A DNA stretch of 64,000 nucleotides from Myxococcales bacterium 68-20 (lineage in GTDB: Bacteria > Myxococcota_A > Polyangia > Polyangiales > Polyangiaceae): the NCBI GenBank assembly GCA_001899635.1, contig MKVQ01000043.1, forward strand, positions 555,962 to 619,961, written 5' to 3'. Below the pieces are notes generated by a model. That model worked only from the letters and a program-made list of their open reading frames with translations. It was not told the DNA's origin and did not search any database. The position numbers and the translations under genes are program-made. Positions 33,693 to 42,756 of this stretch are shown here, piece by piece (positions within the stretch are counted from its first letter, which is position 1; every line of letters begins with the position of its first letter).

Positions 33693-35360
33693 CTACTTCG
33701 GCGGGATCGGCGCGATCTCGCCGAGGTTCAGGCCGCCCGGATACTGGTAGGACGTGTACGAGCCGTAGCCGATGACCTGGATGCTCGATGGCTTGCTCGA
33801 GAGGAGGGTGTGAACACCGTCATTACCGACGGCGAGCTTGATGTGTGCTCCGAAGAACGTCGTACCGTCGATCTTCATGAGCTGCGAAGAGACGTCCACG
33901 CCGTCGAGGGTCAAGGTCGCGCCCTCGCTGGTCACGACGTCGACGTAGCTCGCCGTGTAGTCGGTCGGCGCGAGGAAGACGTACTTCTTCCGATACTGCT
34001 CGACGGCGACGGCGAAGCTCTGCGAGGGATCGCCCATCGACTTCTGGATGCTGAACTGCGGATCGACCTTCGACGCTCCGAGGAGGAAGGTTCCCACCCC
34101 GAACTCGTGATCGCCCTCGACCTCGAAGTCGATGCCGACCTCGCCGCACTCGACGACCTCGCCGGCCGAGAGCGTCGCTGGGCAGCCGGACGGCACCTGT
34201 GGCCTATACGTGAGCTTGGTGCCGTCGACGTTTCCGTAGAAGCGCACGACGTGCTCCACCTTATTGTCCTTGGGCCCGGACGGCATCGCAACGACGTAGT
34301 GCTTCCCCAGCGTCTGCGCCGGGAAGACGGTCTCCTCGATGTGGTCGCACGCGATGACGTCGAGCGGGAAGTCGATGCACGGCACACCGGTGATGACCTG
34401 CACCGGCTTGTCTGCGTCGAGGAGAGAGCCGCTGAAGTCGAACTCGCGACCGACGCCGCCAACGACCTGGGCGATGTCCCCGGCGTCGAGCGTGAAGGTG
34501 ACAGTGCCACCGCCCGGGGCCGCCGCGATTCCGGCGCCGCCCACCACCTTGCCCTTCGGGCCGAGCTTCACGTTCACCGTGGTGCCGTTGCTCGTGGCGG
34601 TCACGAGGAAGTAGGGAGCGTAACCGGGGAGCGGCTCTTTGCTGGGATCGGGCTTCTGCGTCGATTCGTCGATTGGCCGCCGCGAGAAACCGTACGAGCC
34701 CATGATGCGGTAGTTGCCCGTCATCGCCGTCGTCGGCAGGAGTAGCGACGCGTCGTTCGAGTACGAGTAGCAGTCGTCCGCCGTGGGGTTCTGCTTCTTG
34801 CACGAGCTCCAATCCTTCCCGGGGTCGCCCCCCTGGGCGCGAAACTGGAGCGGACTGAACTGGTACACGACCACCGGCCGGTCACTCACGATGTGATAGG
34901 CGCTGCCCTTCGCGATCACCGAGGCCGTGATGCTTGTGATGTTGTTGCCCTTCAGCTCCTTGATCCAGGGCAGGTAGACCTTGCCGAGCGACCCAGGCCC
35001 CACGTTGATCCTCCAGTGCAGGCCGTTCGCGCCTGTGACCTCGACGTTCGCGGATTCGCTCCCGACGTTCGCGACGGCGATCGCGAAGTCGAAGATGTCC
35101 TGGACGATGTTCGCGCCTGGCGTCGCCCAGTATTCACAGCCCACGTACGTCCTCGAGGCGGCCGCTTCGGCACACGTCGTCGGATCACGCACTTCGTTGG
35201 CGGAAGGGTCTCCACTGCCGTCGCCGAACATGCCACCGTCGTGGAACGCGCCGCGGTCGGCTTCCTGGTCGAACTCGCGTCTCTCACTTCCGCAGGCAGC
35301 AGAGAGCGCGAGCGGCACCAGTACGAACGACAGCAAGGCGATCGGACGGCAACTTCGCAT
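33693..35360 (-). CDS. IgGFc-binding-protein-like lipoprotein
   Basis: The start at 35360 places the lipobox (LALSAACGSE) near residue 23, following TAGGGGAC as a likely ribosome site. The 555-residue protein matches the large secreted proteins with an IgGFc-binding N-terminal-like domain. It contains YVGCEYWATPGANIVQDIFDFAIAVANVG, SDRPVVVYQFSPLQ, SLLLPTTAMTGNYRIMGSYG, GCPATLSAGEVVECGEV and YVFLAPTDYTASYVDVV. Proteins of this kind are numerous in Polyangia. Binding of immunoglobulin is a mammalian name for the fold, and a general surface-binding role is more likely. No operon partner is evident. Confidence 0.75.
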   Translation of the reverse strand: MRSCRPIALLSFVLVPLALSAACGSERREFDQEADRGAFHDGGMFGDGSGDPSANEVRDPTTCAEAAASRTYVGCEYWATPGANIVQDIFDFAIAVANVGSESANVEVTGANGLHWRINVGPGSLGKVYLPWIKELKGNNITSITASVIAKGSAYHIVSDRPVVVYQFSPLQFRAQGGDPGKDWSSCKKQNPTADDCYSYSNDASLLLPTTAMTGNYRIMGSYGFSRRPIDESTQKPDPSKEPLPGYAPYFLVTATSNGTTVNVKLGPKGKVVGGAGIAAAPGGGTVTFTLDAGDIAQVVGGVGREFDFSGSLLDADKPVQVITGVPCIDFPLDVIACDHIEETVFPAQTLGKHYVVAMPSGPKDNKVEHVVRFYGNVDGTKLTYRPQVPSGCPATLSAGEVVECGEVGIDFEVEGDHEFGVGTFLLGASKVDPQFSIQKSMGDPSQSFAVAVEQYRKKYVFLAPTDYTASYVDVVTSEGATLTLDGVDVSSQLMKIDGTTFFGAHIKLAVGNDGVHTLLSSKPSSIQVIGYGSYTSYQYPGGLNLGEIAPIPPK

Positions 35361-35571
35361 GCCGTCCCCTACCGAGACCTCGACCTCGCGAATAGTGATC
35401 GAAATGCTCACGATCGAATCGATCGTAGGGCCGGAGCGAGGCTGCTCTCATGCCCCGAGAGGCGTAGCGCGGAAGGCCGCCGCCACTGCCGTCGTCCCCG
35501 CGGTCGCGTGACGACGGGCTGCGGCGCGATTGCATCCGAGCGCTCGCAACCGACTCTGGTAGGAGAAGACG

Positions 35572-36957
35572 ATGCAGCGCAAGCTCGACGCGGTCGTCAT
35601 CGGCGCCGGTCAATCCGGCCCCTCGCTGGCGGTGCGGCTCGCAGAGTCCGGTCAGCGCGTAGCGCTCGTCGAGCGGCGAGGGCTCGGAGGCACGTGCGTC
35701 AACGACGGGTGCATTCCGACGAAGACGCTGGTCGCGAGCGCGCGAGCCGCGTGGATGGCGCGGAACGCAGCCGACTGGGGGGTCGACATCGCAGGAAGCG
35801 TCGCGGTCGACATGAAGCGGGTGAAGGCCCGCAAGGACGCGGTCGTCCAGCACTCACGCGACAGCCTCGCCGCGTGGGTGAAGGGCACGAAGAACCTCGA
35901 GCTGGTCGTCGGTCACGCGAGGTTCGAGAGCGCGCGTGTCGTGCGCATCGGCGACGATCTCCTCGAGGCCGAACGGATCTTCGTGAACGTCGGCGCTCGC
36001 GCGACCATCCCCGATCTGCCTGGCCTCACGGGCGGGCCGTTCCTCACGAACAGCTCGATGATGGACATCGACACGCTGCCGGAGCATCTCGTCATCCTCG
36101 GCGGAAGCTACGTCGCCCTCGAGTTCGCGCAGATGTATCGCCGGTTCGGCTCGAGGGTGACCGTCATCGAGCGCGGCGGGCGGCTCATCTCTCGCGACGA
36201 CGAAGACGTCGCCGCGGAGATCAAGCGCGTCCTCGAGATTGAGAAGGTCGACGTTCGTCTGAACACGAAGGCGCTCCGCGTCGAGCGAGCCGCCGGGCGA
36301 GTCGCCGTCGTCACCGACGCCGGGCGGATCGAAGGCAGCCATCTGCTCCTCGCCGTCGGCCGGACTCCGAACACCGATGACCTCGACGTCGATCGTGCCG
36401 GGATCGAGCTCGACGCGCGGGGCTACATCCGCGTCGACGACGAGCTCCGCACGAGCGTCCCGAACGTGTGGGCGACCGGGGACTGCAACGGCCGCGGCGC
36501 GTTCACGCATACCTCGTACAACGACTACGAGATCGTCGCGTCCAATCTACTCGACGGCGACACGCGGAGAGTCACCGACCGCATTCCGATCTACGGGCTC
36601 TACGTCGATCCGCCGCTCGGTCGCGTCGGTATGAACGAGGCGCAGGCGCGAGCCAGCGGCCGTCGCGTGCTCGTCGGCAAGCGGCCGATGACGCGCGTGG
36701 GCCGTGCCCGTGAGCGTGGCGAGACCCACGGCTTCATCAAGGTCATGGTCGATGCCGACACGAAGGAGATCCTCGGCGCGGCGGTCCTCGGGATCGAGGG
36801 CGACGAGGCCGTTCACGCGATTGCCGACGTCATGTACGCGCGTGCGCCCTACACGACGATCTCGCGCGCCGTGCACATGCATCCGACCGTGAGCGAGCTC
36901 ATCCCGACGACGCTCCAGAGCCTCGAACCGCTCGCCGCCGCTCCCGGCGCGCCATAG
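35572..36957 (+). CDS. Class I flavin disulfide reductase (mercuric reductase/dihydrolipoamide dehydrogenase-like)
   Basis: The 461-residue protein has the FAD motif GAGQSG (11-16) and the redox-active disulfide CVNDGC (Cys42-Cys47). The NAD(P)-binding motif is [17 protein letters not shown], and a second FAD contact is [13 protein letters not shown]. The dimer-interface [14 protein letters not shown] contains the catalytic His-Pro pair. The disulfide spacing CxxxxC fits lipoamide dehydrogenase, glutathione or mercuric reductases. There is no C-terminal Cys pair, so mercuric reductase is unlikely despite the common annotation. It stands alone, and the substrate is not known. The GGAGAAGACG before the ATG is a fair ribosome site. 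Confidence 0.85.
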   Translation: MQRKLDAVVIGAGQSGPSLAVRLAESGQRVALVERRGLGGTCVNDGCIPTKTLVASARAAWMARNAADWGVDIAGSVAVDMKRVKARKDAVVQHSRDSLAAWVKGTKNLELVVGHARFESARVVRIGDDLLEAERIFVNVGARATIPDLPGLTGGPFLTNSSMMDIDTLPEHLVILGGSYVALEFAQMYRRFGSRVTVIERGGRLISRDDEDVAAEIKRVLEIEKVDVRLNTKALRVERAAGRVAVVTDAGRIEGSHLLLAVGRTPNTDDLDVDRAGIELDARGYIRVDDELRTSVPNVWATGDCNGRGAFTHTSYNDYEIVASNLLDGDTRRVTDRIPIYGLYVDPPLGRVGMNEAQARASGRRVLVGKRPMTRVGRARERGETHGFIKVMVDADTKEILGAAVLGIEGDEAVHAIADVMYARAPYTTISRAVHMHPTVSELIPTTLQSLEPLAAAPGAP

Positions 36958-37133
36958 CTCGTCGAGACGACGCATCCCGACCGCCCCCAGGGACGAGTCG
37001 AGCGCAGACAGCAAGCGGCTCGACGCAGCGCACCATCCACCCGCCTCGACCGGAACCTCATGGTCGAGCTTTGCCTCGGATTGCCCGCGGTGAAGACGCG
37101 CTCTATTGTCCGCGCACTCCCGTGCGACGCCAC

Positions 37134-37523
37134 ATGTTCAAGTCCAAGCTCCACCGCGCGACCGTCACGCAGGCCGACCTCGACTACGAGGGGAGCGTGA
37201 CGATCGACGACGACTTGCTCCGTGCCGCGGACATCCTTCCCTACGAGAAGGTCGCGCTCTGGAACGTCACTCGCGGCTCTCGTCTCGAGACGTACGCCCT
37301 CCGTGGTGAGGCCGGCTCCGGCGTCATCTGCGTGAACGGCGCAGCCGCGCACCTCATGAGCGTCGGCGACATCATCATCATCGCGACGTTCGCCGAGATG
37401 GACGAAGCAGAAGCGCGCGTCCATCGACCGACGGTCGTGCTCCTGGACGAAAAGAATCGGATCAAGCTCGCCGGCGTGGACGAAGTCCCGGGACCGGCGC
37501 GGCGCGATGAGCTGACCGCGTAG
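37134..37523 (+). CDS. panD: Aspartate 1-decarboxylase (PanD)
   Basis: The 129-residue product starts [20 protein letters not shown], the conserved PanD N-terminus. The self-cleavage site is Gly20-Ser21 (EGSVTID), where Ser21 becomes the pyruvoyl cofactor. Further PanD features are [33 protein letters not shown] and [12 protein letters not shown]. PanD decarboxylates L-aspartate to beta-alanine for pantothenate and CoA synthesis. Longer upstream starts are possible but not supported by the family. No other pan gene is adjacent; the next gene is a GNAT acetyltransferase. Whether that gene plays the maturation role of PanM/PanZ is uncertain, since it is much larger than PanZ. Confidence 0.95.
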   Translation: MFKSKLHRATVTQADLDYEGSVTIDDDLLRAADILPYEKVALWNVTRGSRLETYALRGEAGSGVICVNGAAAHLMSVGDIIIIATFAEMDEAEARVHRPTVVLLDEKNRIKLAGVDEVPGPARRDELTA

Positions 37524-37611
37524 CGCCCGAGCCGGCGCCGAGGCGTTCGCCTCGAAGATGGTGCAAACGCTGCTGAACGCCTTTCGTCGTTCCGGCGCGC
37601 GTTGTACCTCC

Positions 37612-38463
37612 ATGCCCATGTCCGCCCCGGCCGATCGCTTCCCCCTCGTCGACATCGCGCTCTCCCGTCGACTCGAGCGCACGGAGGCACATGCGAACGC
37701 TGCGTTCGTCGAGTCCCGCGCACGGCTCGAGCCCGAGGTCGGCGCATCGTGGAAGGACATCGGCGGCGCTTTTGCGTTGTTCGACGGCGTCGGCTCACCG
37801 CTGACGCAGACCTTCGGCCTCGGGATGTTCAGCACCGCCGACGCGGCGCAGCTCGACGAGCTCGATGCGTTCTTCGTCGACCGAGGCGCCGTGCCCTTCT
37901 ACGAGGTGAGCCCGTTGGCGGATGCCTCGTTGCTCTCGCTCTTCGCCGAGCGCGGCTACGGCCCGGTCGAGCTCACGAGCATCCTCCATCAACCGCTCCT
38001 CGAGCGCGCCCTTCCGTCGAGCCATCCGGACTCGCGCGTGACCGTGAGGCGGCTCGACGACGCGGACGTCGCGGAGGCCGACCACTGGGCGGCGGTCTCG
38101 GCGGGTGGGTGGGCCGAGACCCCCGAGCTCAGCGAGTTCATCCGCGCGCTCGGACGCGTGAATGCCCGCGCGATGGACACCCATTGTTTCCTCGCGGAGC
38201 GGGGCGGGCAGGCGATCGGCGCAGGCGCGATGCACGTGCACGGCGGCGTGGCGTTGCTCGCCGGAGCGAGCACGATCCCGACCTCGCGGCGCCTCGGCGC
38301 GCAGCAGGCTCTCCTCGCCGCCCGCTTGCGCTTCGCCGCCGAGTCGGGCTGCGACCTCGCGATGATGGGCGCCGCGCCCGGCAGCGCCTCGCAGCGCAAC
38401 GCAGAACGCCAGGGCTTCCGGATCGCGTACACGCGCATCAAGTGGGGCCGGCAGCGGCCTTGA
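37612..38463 (+). CDS. GNAT-family N-acetyltransferase
   Basis: From the ATG at 37612 (alternatives 37558 and 37618) the product is 283 residues. The C-terminal half is a GNAT domain: VRRLDDADVAEADHWAAVSAG, then AGAMHVHGGVALLAGASTIP, the acetyl-CoA-binding RRLGAQQALLAARLRFA, and AAPGSASQRNAERQGFRIAYTRIKW. The N-terminal half (LERTEAHANAAFVESRARLEPE, FYEVSPLADASLLSLFAERGY) is an extra domain found in related large GNATs. The acceptor substrate is unknown. It follows panD by about 90 bp on the same strand, which may be coincidence. Confidence 0.75.
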   Translation: MPMSAPADRFPLVDIALSRRLERTEAHANAAFVESRARLEPEVGASWKDIGGAFALFDGVGSPLTQTFGLGMFSTADAAQLDELDAFFVDRGAVPFYEVSPLADASLLSLFAERGYGPVELTSILHQPLLERALPSSHPDSRVTVRRLDDADVAEADHWAAVSAGGWAETPELSEFIRALGRVNARAMDTHCFLAERGGQAIGAGAMHVHGGVALLAGASTIPTSRRLGAQQALLAARLRFAAESGCDLAMMGAAPGSASQRNAERQGFRIAYTRIKWGRQRP

Positions 38464-38615
38464 CGCGTAGCGCCGTCACGACGCTCTCTCCGAGCACACG
38501 CACTCGAGCTAGATGCGCGCCGCGTCGCGAAGCACAACACCACCGTCCGGAGCGCACGAGCGTGCAACGAGAACGGTTGGTGATGCCAACGCGCATCGGT
38601 TAGCGTCGTCCGGCC

Positions 38616-40031
38616 TTGGCCGCACCCTCCGCATCGACGAACGCCCCGAAGACCACCCTCCGCGAAGACCTGCGCGCACTGCTCCAGTGCCCGCGTGAGC
38701 TTTGGCTCATCTACCTCGCGACGTTCTTCGAATACCTCGGCATCTTCTCGTTCTTGCCGACGCTGCCATTGTGGCTCTCGAGCGACTTCGGCATGGACGA
38801 CAAGCGCGCCGGTTGGTGGGCGGCGACCTTCTCGACGCTCGTGACGCTGTTCGTCTTCCTCGTCGGCTCGATCGCCGACACGATTGGTGTCCGCCGGACG
38901 TTGCTCATCGCATTCGCGCTCGCCGCCGTGACGAGGCTCGGGATGGCGGTCGCACCGTCGACCGACATGGCGATTGCGACGCTGCTCGCCTTCGGGTTCG
39001 CGTACGCGACCACTTCACCGGTGCTCCAGGCGGCCGTGCAGCGCGCGTCGTCGAAGCAGACGCGCTCGTTCGCGTTCTCCCTCTGGTACGTGAGCTTCAA
39101 CCTCGCGGGCGCGATGTGCGGCCCGCTCGTCATCGATCTCACCCGCCGCTCCTTCCTCGACCCCGAGACGGGCAAGCTCGCCAAGCGAGCCATCGACCTC
39201 CCGATCCTGGGCGAGCGGATGTTCTCGGCCAACACCGCGATCATGGCGCTCGGCTTCCTCTTCGCCACGATCGCGTTCTTCGTGATCATGACGGTGCGGA
39301 AGGACTTCGAGCACCGCGTCGACCCGGCGGACGCCGCCGCCGGCGAGCCCAAGCCAAAGAAGGTCAGCCCGCTCATCGCGCTGCGTGACGTGCTCCGTGA
39401 TCGCCCGTTCTGGCGCTTCATGGTCCTGCTCGTGCTCCTCTCGCTGGTCCGCATGATGTTCCAGCACATGCACTTCACGTGGCCGAAGTACGTGCTCCGC
39501 GAGCAGGGCGAGGACTTCCCGATCGGAACGGTCTGGTCCTTCAACGCGTTCCTCATCTTGTTCCTCGCGCCGCTCGGCACGGCGCTCACGCGCAACCGCA
39601 AGCCGTTCGAGGTCCTCCTCTTCGGCGCGACCATCTCGGCGCTGAGCCCGTTCGTCCTCTGTTTCGGCTCGTCGATGCCGTATCAGATCGGGATGATCTT
39701 GGTGCTGACCGTGGGCGAGGCGCTGTGGTCGCCGCGGCTCTACGAGTACAACGTCTCGATCGCGCCGCGTGGCCGCGAAGCGACGTACGTGAGCCTCGCG
39801 TCGCTGCCGTACTTCCTCGCGAAGTTCCTCGTCGGCCCGACCTCCGGTTACATGCTCTCGACGTTCGTTCCCGAGACCGGGCCGCGAAGCGCAGGGACCC
39901 TGTGGGCGATCGTCGGTCTCACCACCATGATCGGCCCGGTCGGCATCTGGCTCGGGCGCCAGTGGATCTCCAAGAACGATCGCGCCGACGAGGAGCCGCC
40001 GAAGGAAGAGCCGAAGGCCGTCGCCTCCTGA
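38616..40031 (+). CDS. Major facilitator superfamily transporter
   Basis: The likely start is TTG at 38616 (no nearby ATG or GTG fits), giving 471 residues with about twelve hydrophobic segments. The first is ELWLIYLATFFEYLGIFSFLPTLPLW. A loop-2-3-type motif is VGSIADTIGVRRTLL, and the central loop is charged (DPADAAAGEPKPKKVSPL). An oligopeptide/POT-like region is SFAFSLWYVSFNLAGAMCGPL. The C-terminus is acidic and Lys-rich (cytoplasmic). The substrate is not evident. A 6-bp GC hairpin follows at 40036. The gene is not in an operon that hints at its substrate. Confidence 0.8.
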   Translation: MAAPSASTNAPKTTLREDLRALLQCPRELWLIYLATFFEYLGIFSFLPTLPLWLSSDFGMDDKRAGWWAATFSTLVTLFVFLVGSIADTIGVRRTLLIAFALAAVTRLGMAVAPSTDMAIATLLAFGFAYATTSPVLQAAVQRASSKQTRSFAFSLWYVSFNLAGAMCGPLVIDLTRRSFLDPETGKLAKRAIDLPILGERMFSANTAIMALGFLFATIAFFVIMTVRKDFEHRVDPADAAAGEPKPKKVSPLIALRDVLRDRPFWRFMVLLVLLSLVRMMFQHMHFTWPKYVLREQGEDFPIGTVWSFNAFLILFLAPLGTALTRNRKPFEVLLFGATISALSPFVLCFGSSMPYQIGMILVLTVGEALWSPRLYEYNVSIAPRGREATYVSLASLPYFLAKFLVGPTSGYMLSTFVPETGPRSAGTLWAIVGLTTMIGPVGIWLGRQWISKNDRADEEPPKEEPKAVAS

Positions 40032-40035
40032 CTCG

Positions 40036-40052
40036 CCGCCCGAGGCGGGCGG
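40036..40052 (+). terminator. Short GC hairpin after the MFS gene
   Basis: CCGCCC/GGGCGG with a 5-base loop starts 5 bp after the stop at 40031. The stem is only 6 bp and no T-tract follows, so it is a weak terminator candidate. Confidence 0.4.
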
Positions 40053-40231
40053 AACGACCTTCATCGGCGTCTCGGTCCAACCGCGCTCTGCTTCCCGCGT
40101 GCGCGGCGCTCCGAAGCGCGCGCCGATGGCCGGGGCGAAACGTCCGCGCGCGCGCCGATCACGGATGGGTGAGCCGCGACGACCCGGCCGTCGAGCCGAG
40201 CCGTCTTGTCTCCGCGTGGGAACGGCCTAAC

Positions 40232-40246
40232 GTTTCATTTCGAAAC
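40232..40246. promoter_or_regulatory. GTTTC-n5-GAAAC palindrome at the start of the sigma-54 activator gene
   Basis: GTTTCATTTCGAAAC is a perfect 5-5-5 inverted repeat ending on the base before the ATG at 40247. A third GAAAC follows at 40252-40256. It is AT-rich against its surroundings. Being at the start codon, it would block transcription or translation initiation if bound, so it may be an autoregulatory operator. The bound protein is unknown. Confidence 0.4.
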
Positions 40247-41267
<1,021 letters not shown>

Positions 41268-41281
<14 letters not shown>

Positions 41282-41528
41282 TGAAATCGATCACGATCGC
41301 GCCGGGCTCGCGCTGCACGTACTCGATCGCGACGGCGGCACCATAGCGTCGGCCGAGCTGATCGAGCAGCGGAAGCGGGTCGTGGTCGTTGCAGAAGCGC
41401 ATCGTCTCGCCGGGCGAGAGCGCGTCGAGCGCGCCGAAGATGGCGGAGTGACGGAAGCGCTTGGCGATCCCACGCGCGTCGAAGGGATAGACCTGGTTCG
41501 TTTGCAGATGCAGATGCGGGCTGTCCAT
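41268..41528 (-). CDS. DUF2249 domain protein
   Basis: The 86-residue protein is a complete single DUF2249 domain: VYPFDARGIAKRFRHSAIFGALDALSPGETMRF, the CNDHDPLPLL motif, and AIEYVQREPGAIVIDFIKK. DUF2249 proteins are typically encoded with hemerythrin or nitric-oxide-related genes. The hemerythrin gene here lies 38 bp upstream on the same strand, so they probably share a transcript. The two share a likely role in handling NO, O2 or iron-sulfur damage. Its 3' end overlaps that of the sigma-54 activator gene by 14 bp. The GAAAGGAG before its ATG is a good ribosome site. Confidence 0.85.
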
Positions 41529-41566
41529 CGATCATGTTCTCCTTTCGGAAGGGGAAGCGAGCTGGC

Positions 41567-42106
41567 TCACGGCAGACGCGACGACATCGCCGACGAGCGT
41601 CGCGCGCGCAGCTCACCGACGATGTCCTCTTGTTCCTTCGTCGAGACGAGGCTGCGGATCGCCGGAAAGATGATCCGCTCCTCGGCCTGCAGGTGGGGCT
41701 CGAAGTCGGCTTGCAGCTCGAGCGCGACGTCATGGAGCATCCAGCGAACGGCCTCGTCCCCGGGCGCCATGCGGACGGCCGCGGAGAGATCGAGCAGACC
41801 CCGGAGCAGATCGAGATGGCGATCGTGCTGCTCGCGCATCCGCTCGAGCGCAACGTCGACGTCGTGCGAGCGACCATGCAAGCGAGGCAGAATGCTCTCC
41901 TCCTCGTCTTGCACGTGGAGCGGCAGCGCCTCGGAGAAGTAGCGCTCGACCCGGCTGCACACCTCGACGACCTCGCCTGGGAGGGCATCCATACGCGCGC
42001 CGACCGTCACGGCCAGACCGGCGAACGAGCGAATGCGCTGATGGCAATCGAGCAGCAGCCCGACGAGGTCGTCGCTGCGCTGTTTGCGTCCGATGGCGTG
42101 GAGCAT
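41567..42106 (-). CDS. Hemerythrin-domain protein
   Basis: The 179-residue protein is a four-helix hemerythrin with the di-iron ligands visible: DCHQRIRSF (His22), LPLHVQDEEESILPRL (His64, Glu68), MREQHDRHLDLL and FEPHLQAEERIIFPAI. It binds O2 or NO at a non-haem di-iron centre and may protect against NO or repair iron centres. It is followed by DUF2249. A sigma-54-type promoter motif lies just upstream at 42121-42136. That promoter would give an almost leaderless message from the ATG at 42106, the only start that keeps His22 well inside the fold. Confidence 0.85.
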   Translation of the reverse strand: MLHAIGRKQRSDDLVGLLLDCHQRIRSFAGLAVTVGARMDALPGEVVEVCSRVERYFSEALPLHVQDEEESILPRLHGRSHDVDVALERMREQHDRHLDLLRGLLDLSAAVRMAPGDEAVRWMLHDVALELQADFEPHLQAEERIIFPAIRSLVSTKEQEDIVGELRARRSSAMSSRLP

Positions 42107-42120
42107 CGTCGCACGTCAGT

Positions 42121-42136
42121 TGCAGGTACCATGCCG
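42121..42136 (-). promoter_or_regulatory. Sigma-54 (-24/-12) promoter candidate for the hemerythrin-DUF2249 genes
   Basis: On the minus strand the sequence CGGCATGGTACCTGCA fits the -24/-12 consensus (GG, ten bases, GC). It also has the flanking GGCA and TGCA features. It lies 15 bp before the hemerythrin ATG, so transcription would start within a few bases of the start codon. The neighbouring sigma-54 activator gene strengthens the case. Confidence 0.4.
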
Positions 42137-42174
42137 ACGCGCGAGGCCCCTCGCGCGACGCTCGGATGCGCCGG

Positions 42175-42687
42175 CTACCGCGCGACCTTTGCGACCGTCT
42201 CCCAGGTGCGCGTCGTGACGTCCTTGCCGAACGTCTTCTCGATGAGCGCCATGAACGCGGGGCCGCGTGGGCTCGGCACGTACGCGCTGAAGACCTCCCG
42301 CCCCTCGGCACGAAGGATGCGCGCCCCATCGAGCGCGATGGGAAGGGTGAGCTTCCCCTTCGCCGGCTCACGCATGAAGGTCACGACGCGCTTCGACTGC
42401 GGCGCGAGCCGGAAGCTGCCGTAGGGTTCCGACTCGAGGAGCTCCTGAAGAGCCTCGACCGGTCGAACGATCGTGAGGAACATCCGACCGAGGGTGGCCG
42501 TCATCGCCTTCTCGGCCTTGCGCTCGAGGGCCGCCTCGGACGTCGCTCGCGCGCTGAAGACGACGTTGCCGCTCGACAGAAGCGTCTTCACTTCGGTGAA
42601 GCCGGCCACCTCGAAGCTCTTCTTCAGCTCCGGCATCTTGGCGTTCATGGGGCTCACTCCCCGAAGGAACGCAGCGTAACGTTTCAT
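42175..42687 (-). CDS. DUF1697 family protein
   Basis: The 170-residue product shows the standard DUF1697 outline. MKRYAAFLRGVSPMNAKMPELKKSFEVAGF is at the N-terminus, followed by the strand-turn VKTLLSSGNVVFSARATSE and later GREVFSAYVPSPRGPAFMALIEKTFG. The family is a small alpha/beta fold of unknown function and is widespread in soil bacteria. The gene is alone, upstream of the hemerythrin gene on the same strand. A sigma-54-type motif separates the two, so it may not be cotranscribed with hemerythrin. Confidence 0.85.
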   Translation of the reverse strand: MKRYAAFLRGVSPMNAKMPELKKSFEVAGFTEVKTLLSSGNVVFSARATSEAALERKAEKAMTATLGRMFLTIVRPVEALQELLESEPYGSFRLAPQSKRVVTFMREPAKGKLTLPIALDGARILRAEGREVFSAYVPSPRGPAFMALIEKTFGKDVTTRTWETVAKVAR

Positions 42688-42756
42688 CGCACCGACGGTA
42701 GCATGCCGATGACGACCGTTCCCGCACGGCGCATCCCACCGCGTCAGCCCAGCGAC

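Noticed and set aside
35572..36957. Mercuric reductase as the identity of the disulfide reductase
   Set aside because: The active-site disulfide and His-Pro pair fit many class I reductases. The C-terminal Cys pair and mer neighbours required for mercuric reductase are absent.
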